Virus record (IMG/VR): IMGVR_UViG_3300042924_002579
Span: 1 to 35,424 of that record
Length of the DNA stretch: 35,424 nt
Direction: 5' to 3' (one strand)
From: a virus
The stretch's first letter is position 1. The number at the start of each line of letters is the position of its first letter. A model generated the notes under the pieces. It saw only the letters and a list, made by a program, of their open reading frames with translations. It searched no databases and was not told the origin of the DNA. A program made the translations under genes and the position numbers. Positions 1 to 7,720 of the stretch are shown in pieces.

Positions 1-161
1 GCTGCGAAATACCCTCGATCGTTTGGAGGGGGAGGACCCGTGCCCCTTGCCTCAAACCCCTTGCGGCGCAAGGGATCTCAGCGATTGACCCCTGCGCGGG
101 TACAACGATGCCGTGATGTCAACAGGCCTCGCTATTGAGAATCCAGTCATACCAAGGGTTC
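1..161. other. Window edge, no gene recognised
   Basis: No convincing coding region is seen on either strand. The stretch has a direct repeat of CCCCTTGC and, at the second copy, a 7-bp hairpin (CCCTTGC, GGC loop, GCAAGGG). A second imperfect 8-bp hairpin lies near 138-162, just after the stop codon of the leftward structural gene, but no T-run follows it on the minus strand, so I do not call it a terminator. The next leftward gene, possibly the start of the packaging genes, would begin outside the window. Confidence 0.4.
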
Positions 162-878
162 TCAGGCCTTGCCGAGCCTGCGCACCAGCTCGGCCTGATA
201 GGCGGCCTTGAGCTGCCCCGGCCATGCCCGCTCGAAGGCCTGCCGCAGGATCGGCTGCACCGGGAACTGCGGGCGCCTGGTCTTGGGGTTGGGGTCGATG
301 GTGAACACCCGCCGCAGCTGCTGCCCTCCACGGCCTGCTCGGGTGAAGATCGCCTGCGTGCTGCTGCCCTGCTTGACGGGTGCCACGAAGTAGGGCCTGC
401 CCTGCCCACCTTGCCGGGCTGAGCCCAACACCTTGGCGTAGGCGCTGATGGTGTAGTTGCCGCTCTCGGTCTTGCGCAGTGGGCTGCCCTTGGCCGGCAC
501 CAGCACAGCGCCTGCGGGTTGCCCTGCGATCTTGGTGGCCGAGAGGTCGGCGCCCTTGAGCTTCGGCGTGGTGCCCTTGACGATGGGCTGCAGGTAGCGG
601 CCTGCCGCATTACCGCGGCCTTGTGCGTCTTGCCTGAAGCCCACCTCAGCGGTGAGGTCTTGCGCCTTGGCGAAGCGCACGTAAGTGCCGTTGATCGTCC
701 ACCGGGTGGGTCGATCGATGTAGCGAGAGGTGGCCTGCTTCAGCTCGGCCTGTGCGGCCTGAGCGGCGCCTGTGAGCGCCTTGGCGGCCATGAAGCGCAG
801 GTTCTGATCGGTGAGCAGCTGCACGCGGCTGTCGAGCCGCTTGAGGTCGCTCTGCAGATCGATGCGGACGGTGGCCAT
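162..878 (-). CDS. Minor phage structural (tail-completion-like) protein
   Basis: This encodes a protein of about 238 residues. The start chosen is the ATG at 878; an upstream in-frame extension to 929 has no ribosome site and looks spurious. The N-terminal third is helical (DLKRLDSRVQLL then NLRFMAAKALT), followed by a conserved-looking segment around residues 50-65 (DRPTRWTINGTYVRF) and a basic C-terminus rich in arginine and proline. That pattern resembles phage minor tail or neck proteins in which a helical N-terminus precedes an 'RPT.fT..a.yV' motif. I recall the pattern rather than having proven it. The gene is last in the leftward replication direction, just beyond the candidate origin, and is separated from the main tail block. 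It may belong to a head/packaging block continuing past the left edge. Confidence 0.5.
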   Translation of the reverse strand: MATVRIDLQSDLKRLDSRVQLLTDQNLRFMAAKALTGAAQAAQAELKQATSRYIDRPTRWTINGTYVRFAKAQDLTAEVGFRQDAQGRGNAAGRYLQPIVKGTTPKLKGADLSATKIAGQPAGAVLVPAKGSPLRKTESGNYTISAYAKVLGSARQGGQGRPYFVAPVKQGSSTQAIFTRAGRGGQQLRRVFTIDPNPKTRRPQFPVQPILRQAFERAWPGQLKAAYQAELVRRLGKA

Positions 879-949
879 GCCCCAAGGGTAGGCGGGGCGC
901 CTTGGCCAGGCGATGCAGATCGGGGGCAATCCCGTGAGCTGCAGGCCGT

Positions 950-1230
950 TGCAGCTGTAACGGTGGTGTAACGGTAGGCGTTACACCCGAAACCCATTGC
1001 GGCAGAGCGGGTTGGAGCCCCTTGTTACGTTGTAACGTCTCTTTCTAAAAAGATATTTATATATATAAGAGAGAGAGGAGAGAGGAGAGAGAGTGTGTGT
1101 GTGTGTAAGAGAGAGAGAGAGTATTCCGGCCGAAAACCGTTACACCGTTACAGATCGCCCAAACACCTTGCGCCGCAACGGCTTTCAGCTGTAACGCGGC
1201 CCGTTACAGGCCCTGAATCTGTAACGCCAC
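950..1230. other. Candidate iteron-type replication origin
   Basis: Nine exact copies of TGTAACG in both orientations occur here: forward at 956, 967, 1031, 1190 and 1220, reverse (CGTTACA) at 979, 1138, 1146 and 1202. A variant, TGTTACG, lies at 1023. Two pairs form identical 19-bp palindromes with a 5-nt spacer, at 967-985 and 1190-1208. Between the repeat groups is an AT-rich stretch (1043-1069, with TATATATA) and a GA/GT simple tract. The cluster sits at the 3' end of the primase-helicase gene and runs into its last codons. Known P4-type phages have an alpha-like primase-helicase that binds iterons at the origin, so an origin is the natural reading. A multi-site operator is the alternative. 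Confidence 0.6.
1066..1123. repeat. GA/GT simple-sequence tract
   Basis: A run of alternating purines (GA repeats with GGA interruptions) is followed by about seven GT dinucleotides and a second GA run. It is flanked on the left by an AT-rich segment containing TATTTATATATATAA. The composition is wholly unlike the GC-rich surroundings. Such tracts melt or adopt non-B forms easily, which fits a DNA-unwinding element inside the candidate origin. On the minus strand the AT-rich part could also supply a -10 region for the structural gene that starts at 878. Confidence 0.75.
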
Positions 1231-3714
1231 AGCCCTCGAAACTGCACCTGCACCCTTGAAACGGACTGCTCCGGCCTTGGTCGCACCCGGTAACCGACTG
1301 AGCACGGTGGCCCAGCTGTGCGACCACGAGGTGTCCTTCAGGATCGCTGCGAGCGCCTCAGCGGTGTTACTGATCTGGAGCAGGCCAGCCTCCTGATCGA
1401 CGCGCAGACCGTGCCGTCCGAGGGTGCTCTGCGCCTTGCTGGCGGAGATGTCCATATCAGTGGCTTGGTGTGCGGCCAGCTCGACCAGCTCGCCAAGGGT
1501 GCGGGTGTAGGTCTTGTCATCGGTCTCGACACGCACCTGGTGCTGCAGGATGCGCTGGATGCAGCGGCGCTCATCTGGCACTTCAGTGGACTGGCTGTAG
1601 GGCTCCCAATCGTTCTGATCGATGAGCGTGCGCGCCTCTTGATCGGTGGGCACCTGACTCGACATCAGCGACCATGCACCGGCCAGCAGGGTGCCGTACT
1701 GGTCGCCAAGGCGCTGGGAATCGAACCGTTCAGCTGCTGCGCGAGAGAAGACGCGCACCGATTGGCGGATGACAGGGATCAGCGAAACGGTGCGCGCAAT
1801 GAGGCGCAGTGCGATCTCTGGAGTGATGTGGCGATCGAGATCACGATCGAGCGCTTCCCAGTGCTTGAGGCGCTCCTCCTTGGGCAGCTCTGTGGGTGAT
1901 CGGAGGGTGAGCTGAGCGAAGCGGCTGCGATCGGCGCCTTGCTTGAGCGCGGTGGCGATCGAGCTCATCAGGAACATGGATCGGATGTTGAAGCGGGTCA
2001 CGTCACCACCGGGCGAGCCCTTGAGCAAGGTGGCGTGAGACTCACTGGACGCAACACGAGCCAGGGCGAGGATGTTCTGCATCCGCACTTGATCGGCCTT
2101 CTCGTTGCTCTCGGCCTCATCGAAAACGACGGGCAGAGCATCTGAGCGCAGGGTCTGACGCAGGCCGGCTTCTGTGGTGTTGCCGGCCACGATCAGCCCC
2201 ATGTCGGCAAGCAAGGGTGCGACATATCGATCGAGGATCGCGGATTTACCGGAGCCGGCTGCTGCGGTCAGCCAAGCGTGCGGGCGCCACTGGAGCGCAC
2301 CGCAGATCGGCGCAAGGGTGACCCAGCCGGCGAGCAGCAAGCCAGAGGCTGGCACCTCCCAGTGGAAGCGCTCCGCCAGCTCGCAGATCACGATCGCTTC
2401 GGTGTCGGTGAGCGGCTTGGCATCACCCGGCCCCTTCAGCGGTGACATGCGCTGGTAGAGGTAGCGGCTGTCGAAAGGCTTGAGCGCCGGATGCGCTTTG
2501 CCGTCAGCGATGATCCGATCACCGAGGTGCAGGACCGGGCGAGCGCTGTCCCACCATGCGCCGCGGCCGCGGATCACGTCGGGGTTGTAGACGCCGAGAT
2601 CAGCGCAGATCGCGAACAGGGTCGAGGCCGCCTGCGTCCAGTCCACTGGGCTGCGGTTGCCTGGTGCGAGCTGCTGCCAGTATTCGAGCGGCGCCAGGGC
2701 GACCAGGTTGGTGGAGGTGTGAGCGGAGCGGGAGAGGCGCATGACCTGCCCGGTGCTGTGGGGCTGGTAGTAATAGGCGTCACCGTCGAAACCGAGCGGG
2801 GTGAAGTGGGCGCCGGGATCGAGCTCAGGGATGTCGGGCTCGGGCTCGGGAACTGCGGCCTCCAGCTCAGGCTGTTCTGGTGTGGTGTCGTCCAGCTCGA
2901 GCGGCTCGGAGAGGTTGGCCTTCAGGTGATCGAGCGCTTCGGCTTCTGTCCACGTGGCATCGGCGAGATCCCAGCCTTCTGGGGCACCTGATGGTGGTGT
3001 GACCATCTGCACCCGATCGACGGGCAGACGGAGCAGCAGCTGCGCGAGGCGATCCATGGCTTGGTAGCCGGGCTGATCAGCGTCAGGCCATAGGATCACG
3101 CGGCGGCCCTGCAGCGGCGACCAGTCGGCCTTGTCGATCGCTTTGCAACCTGATGGCCACGTGGTGACCACGGCTTTGGGGTAGAGCTTGGCTGCAGCAT
3201 CGGCAGCCTTCTCACCCTCCACGATCAGCACGGTGCCAGTGCGTGAGCGGATCTGGCTGAGATTGAGCAGCGGGCGTGGTGCTGGTGGAGCTTTCCACTC
3301 CCAGCGGCTGCCGGACCACCAGAGCGGGCGGATCTTCTTGCCGGGGAAGCGGCAGACGATGAAGTCTGAGCTGTAGTTCCAGACGTGCTCGGCTCCCTTA
3401 GTGGGAGGTTCTGGGCGCTGCGGCGTGATGCCGAGATGCTGCTCGACGCGCTGTGCGGCTTCCTTGAACGTCCAGCCGGTGCGCCGCAGCAGCAGCTCCA
3501 TGCCGTTGCCGGCACCACCGGATTGAGCGGGTCCGCCGCACTGATTGCAGAACCACGAGCCGGAGCCGTCCTGATCATCGAAGCGGTAGCGGTCCTTCCC
3601 GCCGCAAAGGGGACAGGGCTGATGCTTGTCGGTGAGCTGCTCAGAGCTGAGGCCGGCCAAGGCGCCGAGAATCGATGGCCAGTGACCTTGAGCGAGATCA
3701 GTGATCTTTGTCAT
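1204..3714 (-). CDS. Primase-helicase (zinc-binding primase, Toprim, ATPase)
   Basis: This 836-residue replication protein should make primers and unwind DNA at the fork. In order it shows a zinc-binding primase motif (C34, C37, C56, C59 with the GGKDRYRF segment between), and a Toprim domain with the VEGEKA acidic residue near 166 and DAD at 211-213. An acidic proline-rich linker follows at about 270-300. The ATPase module has a Walker A at about 486-491 (AGSGKS) and a Walker B VVFDEAE at about 529-535. The architecture matches P4 alpha-type or DUF927-like phage primase-helicases. The start ATG overlaps the end of the preceding gene by 17 nt. The stop codon lies within the TGTAACG repeat cluster, which suggests that the protein acts at that site. 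Confidence 0.92.
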   Translation of the reverse strand: MTKITDLAQGHWPSILGALAGLSSEQLTDKHQPCPLCGGKDRYRFDDQDGSGSWFCNQCGGPAQSGGAGNGMELLLRRTGWTFKEAAQRVEQHLGITPQRPEPPTKGAEHVWNYSSDFIVCRFPGKKIRPLWWSGSRWEWKAPPAPRPLLNLSQIRSRTGTVLIVEGEKAADAAAKLYPKAVVTTWPSGCKAIDKADWSPLQGRRVILWPDADQPGYQAMDRLAQLLLRLPVDRVQMVTPPSGAPEGWDLADATWTEAEALDHLKANLSEPLELDDTTPEQPELEAAVPEPEPDIPELDPGAHFTPLGFDGDAYYYQPHSTGQVMRLSRSAHTSTNLVALAPLEYWQQLAPGNRSPVDWTQAASTLFAICADLGVYNPDVIRGRGAWWDSARPVLHLGDRIIADGKAHPALKPFDSRYLYQRMSPLKGPGDAKPLTDTEAIVICELAERFHWEVPASGLLLAGWVTLAPICGALQWRPHAWLTAAAGSGKSAILDRYVAPLLADMGLIVAGNTTEAGLRQTLRSDALPVVFDEAESNEKADQVRMQNILALARVASSESHATLLKGSPGGDVTRFNIRSMFLMSSIATALKQGADRSRFAQLTLRSPTELPKEERLKHWEALDRDLDRHITPEIALRLIARTVSLIPVIRQSVRVFSRAAAERFDSQRLGDQYGTLLAGAWSLMSSQVPTDQEARTLIDQNDWEPYSQSTEVPDERRCIQRILQHQVRVETDDKTYTRTLGELVELAAHQATDMDISASKAQSTLGRHGLRVDQEAGLLQISNTAEALAAILKDTSWSHSWATVLSRLPGATKAGAVRFKGAGAVSRAVALQIQGL

Positions 3715-3985
3715 GGGAGAACTTGAGAACGAACTGCTGAACGTCGGCCTTGTCTTGCTGTTTCTGTCGCTTCCTTGCTGCGGCGATCTGCTCTAGGCGT
3801 GCTGGCCATAGGCGCTCGACCTTCTCCAGCAGCGAGGAGCGGAGCACGTGATCGAGCTTCGCGATGCGCTCGAGCTCATCGGGATCGTTCTCGCCGGTGA
3901 AGCAGTGATAAAGCAGGTCTGGCGTGAGCCAGGCATCGAGCTCAGCGAGGAAGCGCTCGGCGATGCGATTGGGGCGGCTCATCAC
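3698..3985 (-). CDS. Small protein of the replication operon, unknown
   Basis: This 95-residue protein is not recognised. It begins MMSRPNRIAERFLAEL and appears mostly helical. An acidic central part (GENDPDELERIA) precedes a strongly basic, lysine- and glutamine-rich stretch near residues 65-80 (AARKRQKQQDK), which could contact nucleic acid or a partner. The start codon overlaps the stop of the ribbon-helix-helix gene (ATGA), and the 3' end overlaps the primase-helicase start, so the three are probably translationally coupled. Its place suggests an accessory replication role such as a loader or adaptor, which is inference only. Confidence 0.7.
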   Translation of the reverse strand: MMSRPNRIAERFLAELDAWLTPDLLYHCFTGENDPDELERIAKLDHVLRSSLLEKVERLWPARLEQIAAARKRQKQQDKADVQQFVLKFSHDKDH

Positions 3986-4131
3986 TGCGCCTTCTGCTGC
4001 ATGGCAGCGGCGATGAGCTGACGGACGAAGGCAGAGCGTGACATCAGCCCTGCGGCCTGCTGGTCGAGCCAGGCGATCTGATCGGGCGTGAGATCGAGGG
4101 TGATGGTGCGCCGTGGCGCTGGGGTCTTCAT
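3982..4131 (-). CDS. Ribbon-helix-helix (CopG/Arc-like) DNA-binding protein
   Basis: This 49-residue protein starts at the ATG at 4131, overlapping the stop of the VRR nuclease gene (ATGA), and ends overlapping the next start. Residues about 8-14 form the ribbon (RTITLDL). They are followed by TPDQIAWLDQQAAG and SRSAFVRQLIAAAM as the two helices, the classic ribbon-helix-helix layout. Such proteins bind DNA as dimers or tetramers and often autoregulate operons or control plasmid copy number. Lying inside the replication operon, it could bind the dyad at 5909-5942 or the palindromes of the origin. Neither link is shown by the sequence. Confidence 0.8.
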   Translation of the reverse strand: MKTPAPRRTITLDLTPDQIAWLDQQAAGLMSRSAFVRQLIAAAMQQKAQ

Positions 4132-4526
4132 GGGATAGCGCTGGGGTTTCGCTGGGGAAAGCCTAGCGGGGTTTCGATGATCCGCAACGCATCACCCACC
4201 GACCGCGCCACCCCAGCGATGCCACCGGCCTGGAGCACGGCCTGCTGCCAGTGCCGCTGCGCGGGTGTGAGTCGCCCGGTTGGTGTCTTGATCTCGAGGG
4301 AGGTGAAGACGGCGATGCGCTGTCCGACCATCTCGGGCGTGATCACCAGCGTGCGCCAGCCGATGAGGTCTGCTGAGCCGCGTGCGAGGCCGAACTGCAC
4401 CAAGCGGCCGGTGCGGGGGTCGGGGAGGCTGCCGACCTGATTGCGGAAGATGCGGAGCTCAGGGTGCGTGCCGAGCGCGAGGCGGATGCGCTGCTGGAGG
4501 TCGGTTTCGGCGTTCGCCACGATCAT
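4128..4526 (-). CDS. VRR-NUC family nuclease
   Basis: This 132-residue protein carries a VRR-NUC (PD-(D/E)XK superfamily) core. Signs are the segment GSADLIGW near residues 50-57 with the catalytic aspartate, then SLEIKTPTGRLTPAQ near 76-90 with the E-x-K pair, and GGIAGVARSVGDAL near the end. Small VRR-NUC proteins are common in phage replication blocks next to an SF2 helicase and are thought to process branched DNA. The start overlaps the helicase stop by four bases (ATGA), which suggests coupled synthesis and perhaps a joint helicase-nuclease complex. Confidence 0.88.
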   Translation of the reverse strand: MIVANAETDLQQRIRLALGTHPELRIFRNQVGSLPDPRTGRLVQFGLARGSADLIGWRTLVITPEMVGQRIAVFTSLEIKTPTGRLTPAQRHWQQAVLQAGGIAGVARSVGDALRIIETPLGFPQRNPSAIP

Positions 4527-5902
4527 GCGCGCTGCTGCCGCGCAAAGTAGACGTGCTTCGCCCAGCCCACCGGGTTCTTCATGCCGCGTGCCTGGCCGAT
4601 GTGGATGAGGTCCTGCAGGCTGCGCGCCCGCTTGCGCTCAGCCACACGTTGCCGGACAGCTTCGCGCTTCAGCTCCTGCAGCTCACCGGCCACCTGCTTG
4701 ACCTGCCGCGCTGGTGCTGGCGCACAGGCCGCACCGCAGACCGGGCACTGCGGCTGCGGGGAGAACGCGGCGAAGCACTGCTCACAGGTGCGCACCGATG
4801 GCGCTGCTGGGCCGGCTGAGCGGCTGCGCTTCAGCCGATCATCGAGCGACCAATCGTGAATGTCGTCGGGGAAGCCATGGCGGTGGACGTTACCGACGTG
4901 ATCGAGGATCACGGCGTGCGGCTTGCCGGGTGCAGGGCGCAGCACGCGGCCCACCTGCTGTAGGTAGAGCCCAAGGCTGGCGGTGGGGCGCAGCAGGATC
5001 GCGGCTTCGGCATCTGGGCAGTCGAAGCCTTCCGAGACCACATCCACGGTGACCAGCAGCTGGATGGTTCCCGCGGCAAACTGACGCACCATGTCGTCAC
5101 GCTCGGCGGTGGGTGTTCCACCGAGCATCACGGCAGCCGGGACTCCATCCCGGTTGAAGGCCGCGGCGACGGCGTGGGCGTGATTGGCAGAACAGCAGAA
5201 GGCGATGGCACGCTTGTGGTTGCAGAATCGTCGGTAGTGGGCGATCGCATCGCCGGTCACGGTGGGACGGTTCAGGCGCTCATCGAGCTGTTCTTGCTTA
5301 TAATCTCCACCACGGATTTGCAGACCTGATAGATCTGCAGCTATTGGTGGCGCATATAGCCGAGCCGGTGATAAGTGCCCTTGTGATGTAAGGGTTGCAA
5401 CGGACGGTCCTTTTACCAGATGATCAAACACCGCACCGAGGCCGCGGCCGTCCTGCCTGATGGGGGTCGCTGTGACGCCAAGCCGGAAGGCGTGCGGCCA
5501 GTGGCTGAGCACTGAGGCCCAGGTGCCGGCGACTGCGTGGTGCGCTTCATCAATGACGATCAGATCGGGCTGCCAGTGCTGGCGCTCGAGGCGCCGTGCG
5601 AGCGATTGCACGGAGGCGACTTGTACTGGCTCGTCTGAAGCCGGGAACCCAGCAGCGATGATCCCGTGCGGAACATCGGCCAGGCTGAGCTTCGCGCTGG
5701 CCTGCCGGATGAGCTCGCGCCGGTGAACGAGGATCAGCACGCGGCGGCCACGATCTACGGCGCCAGCGGTGATCGCTGAGAACATCACAGTCTTGCCAGC
5801 GCCGGTCGGGCAGACCAGCAGTGGAGCGCGCGCGCCTTGGCGGTAGGCGCAGCGTAGGTCGTGTATTGCGCGTGCTTGGTAGTCGCGGAGCGTGAGACTC
5901 AT
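4523..5902 (-). CDS. Superfamily 2 DEAH-box helicase
   Basis: This 459-residue ATP-dependent helicase or translocase shows Walker A PTGAGKT at 32-38, motif Ia/Ib segments, DEAH at 118-121, motif III TATP at 144-147, and a second RecA domain with a motif VI of form QQVGRVLR near 315-322. A C-terminal zinc knuckle follows (C373, C376, C386, C389), then a basic coiled segment. The family (SSL2/UvrB-like phage helicases) is usually paired with a VRR nuclease and a primase, as here. It is the first gene of the leftward replication operon; its start lies next to the divergent control region. Confidence 0.92.
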   Translation of the reverse strand: MSLTLRDYQARAIHDLRCAYRQGARAPLLVCPTGAGKTVMFSAITAGAVDRGRRVLILVHRRELIRQASAKLSLADVPHGIIAAGFPASDEPVQVASVQSLARRLERQHWQPDLIVIDEAHHAVAGTWASVLSHWPHAFRLGVTATPIRQDGRGLGAVFDHLVKGPSVATLTSQGHLSPARLYAPPIAADLSGLQIRGGDYKQEQLDERLNRPTVTGDAIAHYRRFCNHKRAIAFCCSANHAHAVAAAFNRDGVPAAVMLGGTPTAERDDMVRQFAAGTIQLLVTVDVVSEGFDCPDAEAAILLRPTASLGLYLQQVGRVLRPAPGKPHAVILDHVGNVHRHGFPDDIHDWSLDDRLKRSRSAGPAAPSVRTCEQCFAAFSPQPQCPVCGAACAPAPARQVKQVAGELQELKREAVRQRVAERKRARSLQDLIHIGQARGMKNPVGWAKHVYFARQQRA

Positions 5903-5997
5903 GGGACTTGACCTTGGACTGCGGGAAGGAATACCAAGGTCAGCGGCCGGATGCTAGCCGGCAGGAAGGGAAATACTTAGAACATCTGGGAGGCACC
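5903..5997. promoter_or_regulatory. Divergent control region with 9-bp dyad operator
   Basis: This 95-bp gap separates the leftward helicase operon from the rightward recombination operon. It contains a perfect inverted repeat, TGACCTTGG at 5909-5917 and CCAAGGTCA at 5934-5942, with arm centres 25 bp apart. On the plus strand TTGACC at 5908-5913 resembles a -35 box, and the second arm falls where a (poor) -10 would lie, so a protein binding both arms would cover the promoter. A further small hairpin (GCCGG, loop, CCGGC) lies at 5945-5961. The site GGGAGG at about 5987-5992 is the ribosome-binding site of the nuclease gene. Confidence 0.55.
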
Positions 5998-6900
5998 ATG
6001 ACAAGCGGAGAACAGGTGGTAAGTTGCGTGAGCTTCCGATACGGCCTGCCTATGGAGAACGCCGCCTACCACCGCCATCACGCGGTGAGTAAGAGCCACC
6101 TCGACCTGGTGGCGCGCAGCCCGCTGCACTACTGGGCGCGCTACGTGGATCCGAACCGCGTGGAGCCCGAGCCAACGCCCGCGATGCTGCTTGGCACAGC
6201 GCTCCACACCCACGTGCTTGAGCTCGAGGCATGGGATGAGCGCTACATCACGGCGCCCGATGGCGTGGATCGCCGCACCAAGGCCGGCAAGGAGATGTGG
6301 GCTGCATTCGAGGCGGAGGCCGAAGGCCGTGCGGTGATCAGCCGCGCCGATTGCGAGCTGGTGCAGGCGATGAGCCGTGCGGTGTACCGGCACCCGGCTG
6401 CTGCGCTGCTGCTGGGCATGGAGGGGATCGCGGAGAGCACCCACCTGTGGACGGATGAGGCCACCGGGCTCGAGTGCAAGTGCCGGCCCGATTGGCTGAC
6501 GGCTGATGGCTCGATCGTGGTGGACGTGAAGACCACCGAAGATGCAAGCCCGGCCGGGTTCAGGAAGTCGATCAGCAGCTGGCGCTACCACGTGCAGGCC
6601 GCTTGGTATCTGCACGGGCTGGAGCAGGCCACCGGCACCCGGCCCGAGCAGTTCATCTTCGTGTGCGTCGAGAAGAAGAAGGCACCGCACGCGGTGGCGG
6701 TCTACGCGGCCGATGCCGAGATGATCGCGGCCGGTGCAGAAGCAGCAGCGCGTGATCTCGACGTGCTGGCCACCTGCAAGCAGGCGAACGCATGGCCGAG
6801 CTACAGCGAGCAGATCGAGATCATCAGCCTGCCGGGATGGATGCGGCCGCGGCCGGATGGATCGCTGCCGGCTGCTGCACCCGAGATCGAGCTCTACTGA
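5998..6900 (+). CDS. PD-(D/E)XK exonuclease (RecE/Cas4-YqaJ-like)
   Basis: This 300-residue nuclease is expected to resect double-stranded DNA ends so that the neighbouring RecT-like protein can anneal them. The ATG at 5998 is chosen because GGGAGG lies just upstream; a TTG at 5908 would add 30 residues with no support and would run through the operator. Motifs are HHAVSKSHLDLVARSP near 27-42, GTALHTHVLE at 66-75, the acidic residue in CRPDW (D165), DVKTT with D176 and K178, and the QAAWY box at 200-204 typical of RecB-like nucleases. The stop overlaps the next start (TGATG). Confidence 0.9.
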   Translation: MTSGEQVVSCVSFRYGLPMENAAYHRHHAVSKSHLDLVARSPLHYWARYVDPNRVEPEPTPAMLLGTALHTHVLELEAWDERYITAPDGVDRRTKAGKEMWAAFEAEAEGRAVISRADCELVQAMSRAVYRHPAAALLLGMEGIAESTHLWTDEATGLECKCRPDWLTADGSIVVDVKTTEDASPAGFRKSISSWRYHVQAAWYLHGLEQATGTRPEQFIFVCVEKKKAPHAVAVYAADAEMIAAGAEAAARDLDVLATCKQANAWPSYSEQIEIISLPGWMRPRPDGSLPAAAPEIELY

Positions 6901-7043
6901 TGCGGCTGCCCTACTCAGCCATCAGGGCACCAGCGGCTGCGCTGGGTGGCGCATGGTTCGTGAGCGAGCTGTGGCCGATCGAGTTCTGGCCGGCGGTAGC
7001 CGGCTGCCTGTTCTTCTATCTCACCCTCAGAGTCCAACCATGA
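6900..7043 (+). CDS. 47-residue membrane peptide between nuclease and recT
   Basis: This short gene fits exactly between its neighbours. Its ATG at 6900 shares bases with the nuclease stop (TGATG), and its own stop shares ATGA with the RecT start. The product has a basic N-terminus (MRLPYSAIR) and two hydrophobic stretches (APAAALGGAWFV and FWPAVAGCLFFYLTL), enough for one or two membrane spans. I do not recognise a family. The exact fit suggests a real gene, although it may matter mainly for translational coupling of the two recombination genes. Confidence 0.6.
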   Translation: MRLPYSAIRAPAAALGGAWFVSELWPIEFWPAVAGCLFFYLTLRVQP

Positions 7044-7720
7044 GCGAGTCCACAGCATTGACCACGACTGGAGGCAGCGTGTTCTCCGGCATTCAGGCCT
7101 TCGAGGATGCACAGCGCATCGCGAAAGCGCTGGCCAGCAGCACGCTGATCCCGCCGCAGTTCCAAGGGCAGCAGGGGTTTGCGAACTGCTTGGTGGCGCT
7201 TGAGATCGCCGGCCGGATGCGGATGAGCCCGTTCCAGGTGATGCAGAACCTGCACATCATCCACGGCCGCCCGAGCTGGAGCAGTCAGTTCATCATCGGC
7301 CTGATCAACGGCTGCGGCCGCTTCAGCCCGCTGAAGTACGAAGTCACCGGCACCGGTGACGCGATGGCCTGCTTCTGCACGGCGACCGAGCTGGCGAGCG
7401 GTGCGGAGCTGAAAGGCCCGACTGTGACGATGGCGATGGCCAAGAAGGAAGGCTGGGCGACGAAGGCCGGCAGCAAGTGGCAGACCATGCCCGAGCTGAT
7501 GATCCGGTATCGCGCCGCTGCGTTCTGGGGTCGGCTGTTCATCCCTGAGCTGCTGGTCGGCATCCACACCGAGGAGGAGGTGGTGGACGTGGAGCCGGTG
7601 CGCGTGAGCGAGGCCGAGCCTGCACCAGCGAAGGCGCGGCTGGAAGATCTGAACGCGAAGCTGCGCGAGCCTGCGCCAGTGGTGATCACCAAGGAGGTGC
7701 CCGATGACGAAATCTTCTGA
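7040..7720 (+). CDS. recT: RecT-like single-strand annealing protein
   Basis: This 226-residue recombinase should coat single-stranded DNA made by the upstream nuclease and anneal it to homologous strands. The start at 7040 overlaps the stop of the membrane peptide. Recognisable RecT-family features include the N-terminal QRIAKALASSTLIPPQFQG segment, NCLVALEIAGRMRMSPFQVMQ near 55-75, WSSQFIIGLIN near 85-95, and the MPELMIRYRAAAFWGRL block near 155-170. The last residues are EVPDDEIF, an acidic tip with a terminal phenylalanine that looks like an SSB C-terminal tail. An excellent ribosome site (AAGGAGGT) for the next gene is embedded in the 3' end. Confidence 0.92.
   Translation: MSESTALTTTGGSVFSGIQAFEDAQRIAKALASSTLIPPQFQGQQGFANCLVALEIAGRMRMSPFQVMQNLHIIHGRPSWSSQFIIGLINGCGRFSPLKYEVTGTGDAMACFCTATELASGAELKGPTVTMAMAKKEGWATKAGSKWQTMPELMIRYRAAAFWGRLFIPELLVGIHTEEEVVDVEPVRVSEAEPAPAKARLEDLNAKLREPAPVVITKEVPDDEIF

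Noticed and set aside
138-162. Terminator after the structural gene
   Set aside because: An imperfect 8-bp hairpin can form but no T-run follows it on the minus strand.
1066-1123. CRISPR or protein-coding repeat
   Set aside because: It is a simple dinucleotide tract with no repeat-spacer pattern and no coding frame.
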